From: Scortum barcoo
Taxonomy: Eukaryota > Chordata > Actinopteri > Centrarchiformes > Terapontidae
Direction: 5' to 3'
NCBI GenBank assembly: GCA_023238725.1
Contig: CM041544.1
Span: 5,104,001-5,168,000 of the forward strand
Length of the DNA: 64,000 nt
Made by a program: the position numbers and the translations under genes. Under the pieces are notes generated by a model, which worked only from the letters and a program-made list of their open reading frames with translations, did no database searches and was not told the origin of the DNA. Below, piece by piece: positions 10,972-21,222 of the stretch. Positions within the stretch are counted from its first letter, which is position 1. Each line of letters begins with the position of its first letter.

Positions 10972-11280
10972 TAAATTCAAGTCAAATTTCTTTGTATAGC
11001 CCAATATGACATGTAATGTCTCACAGGGCTTTACAGCCCCGAGACAGCAACACAGAATAACTCCTCAAACAAGCTCCGCACATATGGGAAAAAAAAAGAA
11101 AGAAAGCTCAGGAGAGTCTGTTCAAAGAGAGATTCCTCCTCCGTGGACAGCTGGGTGTGCAACAGCTGCTGTAGGTGGAAAAATGACTATTAAAAGTGGA
11201 TAGAAAATTGTAACGTGCTCCGGTAATACAGAAGAAACATGATATGCAACAGTTGTATTATAATTGAACAATGTGGTTGT
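10972..11280 (+). mobile_element. SINE/MITE-like fish repeat (TTTGTATAGCCCAATAT family)
   Basis: Starts near CAAGTCAAATTTCTTTGTATAGCCCAATATGAC and continues with CTCACAGGGCTTTACAG, a GGAAAAAAAAAGAAAGAAA stretch, GAGAGATTCCTCCTCC, GGACAGCTGGGTGTGCAACAG and TGTATTATAATTGAAC. This order of blocks is a familiar dispersed repeat in percomorph genomes. The class cannot be settled by eye. Confidence 0.65.
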
Positions 11281-12654
11281 AAAATCTCTAATCTGATATG
11301 AGAAGTCCAATTAAGTAAGTGTAAGGAAAGGGTCCAGTTAAATGAGTCCAATGAAATAAGTCCAGTTAGACAGATCCAAAATCAGGTCTCCAAATTATTC
11401 CAAGTCCGTGGTGCCAGCTGGGTGGGGTCAGTGGGCAGTTGGGAGAAGCTTTTTGTTGGAGCTGCAGGACACAACAATGTTAGCTCTTAATAGAGATTGT
11501 CATAAAAGGAAAACATTCGGCATTGTGTTCCTCTTCAGCGTTGAATGGCACTGTATCCTTGTATTGTCTGTGTGTCCATCTTGGTATGAGCTCGCGTGTG
11601 CCGTCGCCACGTGTGTTCGAGAGCATGTCAGAGTGGGTCAGGGTACGTCAGCGCGAATCACGCATCCAAAGACAGGCCTTTATATCGCTGCGTTTCAGAT
11701 TCAAAGCCCGTCTCCCCATTCCACACGGGTGAGCGATGTGCTCTGGTATCAAAGGTGAAAACTAATCTGGGCCCTGAAATTCCCTCCTCTTTCACCGTCC
11801 CGACGCTTTGCCGTCGCCTTACAAATGGCCCTAACGAGATGCAAACATGTAAATTGCCCGGCAGAGGAGATAGAGCATCCACTTAGGTCTAAATGGCACA
11901 GATAGCACAACTGTCAGATGGTAAAATGGAACTGGGCTCAGATCACCGAGAGCAATCTGTAATCAAAAATGGAGGAAAATTGCATTGCGGTTGGAGGACA
12001 GAGAGATGGGAAAGAGGCCGAGGGAGAGATCCGAGTCAGGCATACAGTGGGGTAATGATTTATCTGTTCTTCGCTTTTCATATGTCTCCGCGGTCTTTGT
12101 CTATATAATCACTCTTCATCTCCTTATCTCCTCTATCACTGCTTTTCATTGTTGTCCCTGCTACAAGCTGTTAGGTGCACTACCTAACATATTCTTCATG
12201 CATTTATTCTTTGCACGGTTGACTGCATCCATTCAAGATCATCCCTCAACCCCCCACACACCCCCACCTTCTCTGTCAGCAGGTCTTTCTCAGGGGGGCT
12301 AAATGCCGCCACAGTTAGAGAACATGGCAGCACCAGTCCAGCGCTGGTTACACCCCCTGACAGCATTTAAGACAGCATGGCGACAACAGCATTCTTTTTT
12401 TTTTTTAAGGTTTGCATTTTTTCTTTTTTTGCTTTCCCAGGGAGGCGGTGGCAGGACCCCTCACCTGCAAACAGGCATTTTATTCCAAAAAGCTTCGCTA
12501 ACAATGTGGTTTCTATGGCGATACAAAGAGAGCCATCAAATGTCCAACATTACACCGCTGCTTTTTATGTAGTCAGACAGCACTAGAAGGGCTGTTAGGG
12601 GTTTGTGCTGGAGACACAGCAAGAGCACATGAAAATGGTGGACAGCAACAGATG

Positions 12655-12705
12655 TGTGTGTGTGTGTGTGTGTGTGTGAAGAGAAAGAAAGAGAAAGAGA
12701 GAGCT
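12655..12705. repeat. TG microsatellite followed by GA-rich tract
   Basis: About twelve TG units (to about 12679) and then AGAAAGAGAAAGAGAGAG. Simple compound repeat. Confidence 0.85.
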
Positions 12706-13689
12706 CTGTCAGAATGCACCAGCTCAGGCGCCGTTAAGCACCACACAGGCAAACGTAAGCTTGTTTACCCGCTGAGACCTCTATCGCCGGAGAGCGATGC
12801 ATTCTGTTAGAGAGGCTGTTTGCATTGTGTTGCTAGCAGAGGCTGGGTTTACAGTGCATCGTCTCCTCCGCGCCGTCTTTAAGTGTTAACAGAGCAGAAC
12901 CCCTGGTGTGCTGCCCCGTTCTCATCCATTGTCACGGGGGAGGGGGCAGAAAAAAGGCATGTTTCGGTACAACGTATCGACCTGCGAAGGGAACGAGGTG
13001 CGGACCTGTGTAATGTATGCTCCCACTCTGCGTGCTGAACAGCATGCCATCTCAGGGTGCTGAGAGCAGAGCGTGAGCAGTGTGTGTAAGAGGGCCGAGG
13101 TGTTACTGGCGTGTGTGTGTGTGTGTGTGCTTAGATTTGCCCTTGCCTCCATGTCCACGTCTGTGACGAGGAGTGTGTGTTTATGTGCGCACATGTGAGC
13201 ACACATAGAGCCCCATCCATTGAGCATTCTGTAGCGTGTGGCGATTGGAAGAGATGAGTCACCCCTCTCAGACAACACCTACTAACCATCTCTCTCTCAC
13301 ACACGTACAAAGACAACGAGAGACACGATGTTGGCAAGCAGATTTTCAGGGTTTCTCGTATATTCCCTTAAAAAAAAGATTAAAAAAGACTAATCCACCC
13401 TCTTTGCTCTACATTTTATAGCAATCTTCCCCCAAGTGTATTTTTATTGATTCATGTTCTGATTGAAGGTTTTCTCACAAGAGTGGAGGAGCAGGGTTGT
13501 GGGTTGAGTCTAATGCTCAGCGTGAGAAATCAAACTGGGGTTGGGCTTTCGGTGGCAGGTGCTATTTTTGATCAGGTTCCAGGTTGGCAAATAAAAAATC
13601 CCTGCATCCACTAAACCAGAGGCTAAGAAATATCACCTCCAGGTCATATGAAGAAAGAGCAATATGCAAAACATTCAGGAAGCAGCTTT

Positions 13690-13820
13690 CTCATTGTTAG
13701 CACTGTCTATAAAGTTAAATTAACACCTCTTTAAAACCGTTATAATGTTATAACTTTTATGAAGGGTTTACTGCAGGACTGTTGTATTGCTCTGCATTAG
13801 TTTAGCTCAGATTTTAGACT
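13690..13820 (-). mobile_element. Dispersed repeat fragment (TTTATTAGGTACACC family, internal part)
   Basis: Contains TTATAACTTTTATGAAGGGT, GCAGGACTGTTGTATTGCTC and TGCATTAGTTTAGCT. These are the reverse complement of internal blocks that I know next to the TTTATTAGGTACACCTAGC end in fish. They also match blocks around 33360-33430 and 35030-35165 in this window. It is a fragment without the terminal motif. Confidence 0.55.
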
Positions 13821-16800
13821 CTGATGAAGTGCTACTGAAGCCCAGCCTTGAAACACACCTATCTTAGGGAGCCCTTGAGAAAAATGGATCTACCCAGTTA
13901 ACAGCAGTCTGCCTGTGCTGGTCTGGTCCGGGTAGCTCTGCGTTCAGCTGTGTGAGCGTGAGAGGGGGCGTCGAGCTCAGCGAATCTTCCCAGGATAAAT
14001 AAAAGCTAAAGGAAGAAAGAGATTAGAGCCGTTCCAGTGTCTCCTCCCTACATTAAAAAGCAATCTTCTCCCTGCTTTCACATTTGTTCGTATTGATTCA
14101 TTCTGTCCGTAGCAGGCTTGAGTATTCACGTCTCTTTGTTCCAGTTGTGAGGGTGGGGATGTGTTTTGGGGGGCAGGGAGGATTTGCCTACAGTGAATTA
14201 TGAGCTTGTACTCTGTTTGCAAGGTTGAGCAGTGCACTAGGCTCATTTATTTGATAGTCACGCTTTAAATATCTCCACAGAACAGCGATTACAATAACTT
14301 TTGTATAGGAATTTGAACAGCCTAAAGCTAAATACAACACTTCTAATCTGAGGCTCTAGAGAAATTAATGCTAATGAAACAATGCCACCTTGATGTTTGA
14401 GAAGATAGATGCAGCACGATGGATATGCGTGAGCCTCAAACGACGGCGCTCATCTGGAGGGGCTCCGTCTTTTACGCTGGGGCGAGGTTCCTCATCAGCT
14501 CATAATGTTTGTTGATTAGATGGATGTGTACTCGAGTCCACGTGAGTTGATTACGCTTTTCACGGTGGGCCTTGTTTGCCTCCGCCGCTGAACATCCGCC
14601 GAGCGAGGCGCTGATTACGAGGCATGACCGTATCTCAAAGTTACGAGCTGAGTGACAGCCACAAGGTACCGCTGAAACGTTGATGACCTGCGTTTAATGG
14701 CGCATGACCGTTTTTCGGACCGCTGTCAGGTCTGGAGGTTACTCTGTCTCGCCGCTGTCCTGTCTCTCTCTGTTATCCAGCGGCGTACGGGCGAGCCGGA
14801 GCGGGTTTGATTTGCACACTCGCTCCGGTTCCGTTCCGGCGTTCGCACGGCCACTCAAGGATGATAAAATACAGTGCTGGATGTGAGCTGGGAGCCCGCA
14901 GGCTGTTCACTAGAGGATTTTAATTTTGTTTTCCTCTCACTCCCTTTCTCCTCCCTCTCTCCCACAATGTTTGTGCATTCTTGCGTGCACCAGTGTGATT
15001 ACAACAGGGAAAAAGGAGCACATTTGTGAGGACATATGTCACAGATTGGCTTACAGATTCTACGGCTTCAGCAGCATCAATTAAAAGCAAAATGCATAAA
15101 TTTTGCAAGAGTCTGGGAATTATTGCGTAGTTAGTTGTGTGTAGTTTCTACAGGTTGTGCAGTTCATCATTGTAACCAATCACCAGCCTAAAACAAGACA
15201 CTGAGCCTCTAAATCCTCTCAGATCAACAGTGTATTTGTCCCATTTTATTTTGCAGGCCTGATAACCTTGCGCCCACTGTGCCTGAGCGCTGAGATTATG
15301 GATAAAGTTTAATTGACTCTGGTAATCTGATTTTGGCATGGGGAGGGAGGATCCTGGATTAAAGTTGTAACTACAACACAAACAGCGGATGAGGGGCCTG
15401 TTTAGCTGCCAGGGCTAGGGGACAATGGAGGCATGTTTCAATGTAACATGTCAGTGCTAATCCAGAATAGGCTAAACTAAGCTGCCCTGCATGGTAATAT
15501 CGTTGCCTCTCTGTAATGAATTGCACTGTCACATTGTCCTGCAGCACAGACGCAGTAATAAAGAGGCCGTGGCGCAGCGATCTAGTACGTTAGCGGCAGT
15601 GATAATAACTGGAGTGGAGGAATCACATTTGAAGCTGGCTTCCTCTGTCCCCGGCTGACATTCTGCTATTGGCGGAAAGGAAGAGTACAACAGGGAAGAG
15701 TAGTTTAGAGCACGCTGCGAGCCACGCCAATGGCCCATCAGTCATCATGACAGCCGGGTCAACAAGGGAATTGCAACTTTACAGTCTGTATCTGTTGCAC
15801 AGCACGGTGAAATCTATACATCGCCTCCATATACAGGAGTCAGTGTGGAACTCATATGCAGCAGAGTTTAAGAGACTGAAAACCTGAAAAAATCAGTACG
15901 TGCTTCAAAGAAAATGATTAATAGGTGGGTAATGACAGCAGTGGTCAAAAGCTACAGTACTTGAGTCAGTGTTCAGCATAAGTGCTGTGCATTCATCCCA
16001 CTGCAGCATGCTCTTCTGAATGTTCTGCAGCCGTTTGCCCCTCATCACCCCGGGAGCATAAACACTGCTTCCAGGAGCCATATGAACAATTTGTACAGGG
16101 CACCCTGTGGTCTGCCTCGCCATTTTTCTTTGGGCCCATCCATCTGCTGAAAGGGACAGTCTCCCTTCATCCTTCCTCCTTTTTTCCCCTTCTTTATTCT
16201 CTCCCCCAGCTCTGCCTGCTGTAAGATCTTTTTTTAACCTTTATTTGTCCAGGGGAGGCTTCTGCTGAGCACGCACGCTCTATTCCAGCTTTGCCCTTCT
16301 TCGCTTTATGCTACGCTGCTGTATACGCTGCCCCATAAAATGGCAGTTCCTCTGCTGTTGGCCTCCGAGCAGCTGCTCAGCACCTTGCACAAGGGTACCT
16401 CTGTAGTAGCTGTTGAAGGAGGGTTGTTACTCATTCACTTTCAGCCAGCCTCGCTCTCCCAGCCAGCCAGCTTCTTCTCACACCTTTAGGCTACTGCTGT
16501 CCTTCTTTGGCTGCTTGAGTCTTCTGCTTGAAATGTTTGTTTGTTGGTCTTAAGAAATTGTCTTGTATAGTTTTTGTGCCAGTCCTGATTCTGTGTAGAA
16601 GGGTTGAAAATAACAATTGTATTCATTATTATTATTATTCTTTTGGATTGATTTATTAATTTTTTGGCCGTTAAAATCTCTCAGAAAATGTTTGTTTGTT
16701 TCAACATCAGCTGCTAATGATTAAAATAGTGACTGATGTCTGTCAGTTGTACTGTGTGTCCCACATTTGTCTGCAACAGGTGTTGTTGGTGGTTACTGCC

Positions 16801-19165
16801 AACATATGATCAGTGTGATGTCACAAACAGATGGACTGTTTTGCTTTTTTATGGGTTTGATATCTCATTGTCTTAGCCTGTCTTGAATTCATTTTGGAAA
16901 TACTAAAGCAGCAGGGATTGAACCATCTATTGAAGTGTTCAAATGTTCTGCACAAGAAAATCCAGACCTCAGCTGCTCCTGTGTGTCAATCTTCTGTCCT
17001 GCTGTTCAGATATGAAGATTTGTACTGCTTTACAGTAGTCACATCTGATTTTAGTCCGACTATCAGCAGCTGTAGTCTAGTCTGTTGTTGTTTGTTCGGA
17101 TGCTGCTAACACTCTGCTGTTAACAGGGCTTTTAAGCTTTTAATCATCTCAAAATGTGTTTCAAGTATGTAGCTCATAATACAGTGAAAGAAAAACCTAA
17201 ATTAAGTCTACTCAAAAACGCAAAATTGGCTGATTTTAGTTATGGTGATAATGGACATTACTGTCTCTCAGTGCAGTGGTTGAGATAAATGGAGGAGCTA
17301 CTGGAAACTGCAGAGTGAAAAATTGGTGGACTGTGCTGTGAGTCAATCCAAACTGAAAGTAAAATCAAGAAATACTGTAAATTTTTTAAAAGACTGATTC
17401 CAAAAGCTGTGCTTTAATGTTGCAATGTTTCAGCACAGCTGACGTCAGTAAGTACAGGTTTTTTCGCTCAGTGCATTTCTTGTTATACTAAAAGTCAATA
17501 TACTACTTCATAGTAATAATGCACTGAGGAGCACACATGGTTTTGTGAGTAAACACTTCAGAGATGCGTGACGTCTGGATTTCGAGGAAAGCAGCTCAGC
17601 ACACAGCTGTGGGCTGGTGAGAAACGGTTAAAGACTCTGCAGGCTGACATTCTCAGCCAACATTATAAGCCCAGTGATGATGATAATATGTCCCATGAGA
17701 ACGTTTGACTTCCTCCCTCACACCCAGAGCCATTTGACTACAGTTGCTGTCACTCACCATGTTAGCATCGCGCTGAACTGCTCAACACGTCTGAGCATGA
17801 TTTGTTTCTTTTTCACAGAAGCTGTAACTGATTCCCACGGACACGTTTTCCCTCTGACCTTTAGTTAAGCTGATGTTTGTGTGGCGCTATTTTTCACAAT
17901 CTGAACTCGTCTGAAGTGTTATTTGCTCTTTAAGTACATAAATCAGCTTAGTGACTTAAAAGCTTCATTTCAGCAGGATTTCTTGCTGATGCTTCAGGCC
18001 ATGATATGTATTTTTTTTTAGCAACATCAATTCATTGAGCTGTAATTAACACCAGTTTTTCATTGTCCTTCCTTGACATCGCTGGGAGGACATACACAAA
18101 GTTAATAATTCCCTGTAAACCTGTGTCTACAAAATTATGTGATGCCGTTTCTGGAGTTTTGAAATGTGTTTGTCATTTTGTGCGCCGCTCTCGCTGTGCT
18201 CATTCTTTCTTTCCCTCTGTCTGCCATTTTTCTTCGGCGACTGTGTTCCCGTATGATGGTACATTTTATTGCCCAGGTCTAATTACAGTCCTCTCTCCAG
18301 CTCTTTCCCCATCCCTCCCTCTCTCCGGTTTTTGATTTTCTGGCCAAGCTACCAGCTGCAAAGTCATAAACGTCTGTATTTTTAAAAGATCGATCCTCTT
18401 CTCAAAGTTCTTCAAAAATATTATGGTTAGTATTAAAAGCTGCTCTAATCAATACTTTTATATTTGCAATGGATCAAATGACGACATGTATGTGCACGCG
18501 CAGTGACGAACCCACCGAGAATGATCACCCAACCCTTCACTTCTGCAGTTTTGGTTTACTCTCGCCACTCTGACCAGCTTTTCCTCAGAAAGTGGTGGAG
18601 AGTAAAACAGAACTAAAAGAAGAGTGATTATTGGTCTGACATTAAGGCGGGTACAGGCACAGCTCCAAATGAATGCTAATGCTGCTCTGCGTCTGCCGGG
18701 TGTGTCAATATGAGAAATGATTCAGCCTATGATAGTAAAGTTTTACCAGTGCCCCGGGGCCTCTCAGGGGCCCTGTTGGTGCCATTCTTTTCTGAGTTAG
18801 CGTTTCCTCCTGATGTCGATGTTTCCTGTGGGTGCTCTGGTTTCCTCCCAGAATCCAACGACAGCACATTTGAAATTTACAGTGACAACGGTGGCAGATT
18901 TACCATTCACAAGTCTTAGTATTTTTTTGAAATATCTCAGAAATAGACAAAAAATGAAATCTAGCCAACAACGTTTGATGGTTTGGTCAGTTTAAACTAC
19001 CTTGCTAATTTAAAGTAACATTTAACTGAGTGGGTAGCAGACATTTAACAGTATAAAAGTGTAAAATCTTGTAAGCTAATTAGCTAGGAAGACCATCATT
19101 TGCAGCCTACATTAGAAAGATAAAGATAAGATATAGATAGAAGATAATGACAGTGTTTCATTTGG

Positions 19166-19194
19166 GATGGATGGATGGATGGATGGATGGATGG
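19166..19194. repeat. GGAT tetranucleotide microsatellite
   Basis: Seven ATGG/GGAT units. Together with the second GGAT cluster near 19480-19495 it brackets a dispersed-repeat segment. Confidence 0.85.
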
Positions 19195-19299
19195 ACATAA
19201 CAAATGAGATGAGAAATGGTGTTCATCCCTCCAGTAAAGATCACAGACTTGCAGAATCAGTATCAAGGAGCATAGAAGCTGTTCTGGAGGTACGTTGGC

Positions 19300-19497
19300 C
19301 CAACACCGTAGGAAGTCCCTTTTTGTTGTTTTTTCCATTAATTCCATCTGTATGTGTGTGTGTTAGTGCTATGATTGACGATATTCTCCATTTTTACTCC
19401 GCGTCTTGTCTACTGGGAGCTGGAAAGAGGCTCCACACCACCATGAACATTTATAGGGTACCTGGGTATAGAAGAAGGACGGATGGATGAATGGGAA
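19300..19497 (+). mobile_element. Truncated dispersed repeat with GGAT tail
   Basis: Ends with GGGAGCTGGAAAGAGGCTCC..., GGGTATAGAAGAAGGACGGATGGATG. This resembles the degenerate 3' end of the common fish repeat that reads GCTGGGATAGGCTCCAGC...GTATAGAAAATGGATGGATG. The 5' limit is uncertain. Confidence 0.5.
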
Positions 19498-19719
19498 ACA
19501 TCTTTTAGTGCATCAGAAGTCATATATTTAATGTTTGCAGTAAATAAAAGATGTTACTAGCAAAGAAATGCAAACCAAATTTAAGAATACATCTACAGAG
19601 ACTCAATCTTTAGTCAGTTGATTGACTTTGAGAAAATTCATCTTTACATCATGCTGATAATAACTTTGTGTAATATTCTGGTTGTGCAGTATCCTCGTTC
19701 TACACTCATCCATGCAATA

Positions 19720-19925
19720 AGCAGCATTTACATTCATATTTATATTTATTCTATTTATTGTACATGTTCCATAGTGTGCATATTCAGTTTATTGTATTTC
19801 TATTTCTTATTGTACATATTGCATTTATTGTATTTTTATTTCTATTGTGTTCTCTGTATCAGAGCAACTGGAACACCAAATTTCCCCCTGGGATAAATAA
19901 AGTTTTCTGTTTCTGATTCTGAATC
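19720..19925 (+). mobile_element. LINE-type 3' tail (non-LTR retrotransposon fragment)
   Basis: An AT-rich segment with repeated TTTATTGTA motifs is followed by CACCAAATTTCCCCCTGGGATAAATAAAGT and then TCTGTTTCTGATTCTGAAT. The block TTTCCCCxxGGGATxAATAAAGT followed by a short tandem tail is typical of 3' ends of L2/Rex-like LINEs in fish. No reverse transcriptase is present; only the tail remains. Confidence 0.65.
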
Positions 19926-19959
19926 TTGAAATGTTGGCTCCAGCTCTTTCACTTTCACT

Positions 19960-20400
19960 CAGGAAAGGCCTTGTTTGACTCGGTGATGAGGGCTGGAACG
20001 GGTGTCTGCCCCGCACACCCTCGTGTTGTACATCTCCCCGGTGTCCTGGCCCGCCAACCTTTCGTTCCATCTCGGGCCACTACTTTACAACTGTGTTTAT
20101 AAATGCTCAGCTGAAGGTCACGACCCCTCACAGATAAACACCAGAGAGAATATCCCACTTGGCTACTCACCGAGACAATGATGGAGTCAGACAGCGTGTA
20201 TGCGGATCACTCTCGCAGACACAAACTCGCGCTGAGCTGGCGGGGTTATGGAGATGCGGTGCGCTTTATTTAGCAACGTCAACACGACGGAGCCCGAAGC
20301 GTGACCTCACCGTTGGCTCCACGCACGACGGGAGCAGCCGAGCGCGCGTGAAACGGGCGCGCAGATTTTACAGTTGCACGCTTTGTCTCTTAACACGACA
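19960..20400. other. Unexplained GC- and CpG-rich intronic block
   Basis: This stretch has many CpG sites (for example CTCGCGCTGAGCTGG, GAGCGCGCGTGAAACGGGCGCG) inside AT-rich intronic DNA. It lies directly after a LINE tail. It could be a solo LTR, another insertion, or a CpG-rich regulatory element with a TATA-like AATAAA downstream at about 20431. No protein I recognise is encoded in any frame. Confidence 0.4.
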
Positions 20401-21049
20401 GATCTGCAGCTTACAGATACAGTACAACAATAAATTAAAGTATTCAATATATACAATAAAGTAAAGTTGTCTGCATTCTGAGAAGCTGTAGCTGTCAAAA
20501 TATGTGCCGTGAGAGTCGAAGAAGTTCGTCTTGTAGAATGAATTACCAAGCAAATCGACTGTGATGTTGATAAGGCCTTAATGAGCGTCTGTTAACAATG
20601 TGTCTTTTAGAGACACAAAAAGCGACTTAACTTTGTGTTCTATTTTTTTGTTCTTTTTTCTTTTTGCCTGGCTTCTCTCCATTTTTGTTTTGCTTTTTAT
20701 GTTGGCAGACTGGGAAGCTTATGCTATTGTTGCACTCAGTCGCTCCGGCTAAGAGTGTCAGCTAAATGCCTGAAATGCAAAATGTAAATGCAGGGGGGAA
20801 GAATATTCACTCGACAGGGTTGTTACTCTTTTATGCTGATTTGGACAGCGTTCTGACTCGAAGACATTTCCTTGACATTCATTTGTATTTGGCTCGCGTA
20901 TCTCGCCGGCACAGTATACTGTGCCTCTGCATATGGAGCTCATCATCGTCGTCTTTGGGTGGATTGTGGGAAACGCTGTGACTGTGCAGGCCCAGTTCTT
21001 GCTCGCTGATTGTTTTTGTGATACTGTATTTATGATGACATTCGCCTGA

Positions 21050-21050
21050 T

Positions 21051-21082
<32 letters not shown>

Positions 21083-21088
21083 TTTGTG
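21050..21088 (+). repeat. CT microsatellite serving as polypyrimidine tract
   Basis: Roughly fourteen CT units end a few bases before the CAG acceptor at 21092-21094. The repeat is the polypyrimidine tract of the TM1 exon, so its length may affect acceptor strength. Confidence 0.9.
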
Positions 21089-21094
21089 CCTCAG

Positions 21095-21222
21095 GATCTG
21101 AAGAAGGTGCTGTCTTTCCCCCCATACCCTGGGGAGTTTTTGCACCCGGTCGTGTATGCCTGCACGGCAGTCATGTTGCTCTGCCTCTTCGCCTCCATCA
21201 TCACGTACATAGTGCACCACAG
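21095..21222 (+). CDS. adgra1: adgra1 exon: TM1 (residues 141-183)
   Basis: First transmembrane exon. The translation is [20 protein letters not shown], then YACTAVMLLCLFASIITYIVHH. The acceptor is a CT repeat plus CAG, and the donor is CAG|GTAAGA. It starts in phase 0 and ends after two bases of a serine codon. TM1 is about residues 158-181. The segment is nearly identical to my memory of human ADGRA1 ([20 protein letters not shown]), which fixes the subfamily member. It is the first exon shared by the long (GAIN-containing) and the predicted short isoform. Confidence 0.97.

Larger units (their letters stand above)
2214..21094 (+). other. adgra1 large intron (18.9 kb)
   Basis: GT-AG, phase 0 intron between the GPS exon and the TM1 exon. 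No coding exon of the long isoform is visible inside. It contains the CpG-rich promoter-like block and candidate alternative first exon at about 2580-3006, several dispersed repeats (about 6490, 7500, 10970, 13690, 19300 and 19720) and a GC-rich block at 19960-20400, each listed separately. The remaining stretches (about 3.5-6.4, 7.9-10.9, 11.3-13.6, 13.9-19.1 and 20.5-21.0 kb) show no gene I can support. Many contain simple repeats. Confidence 0.88.
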
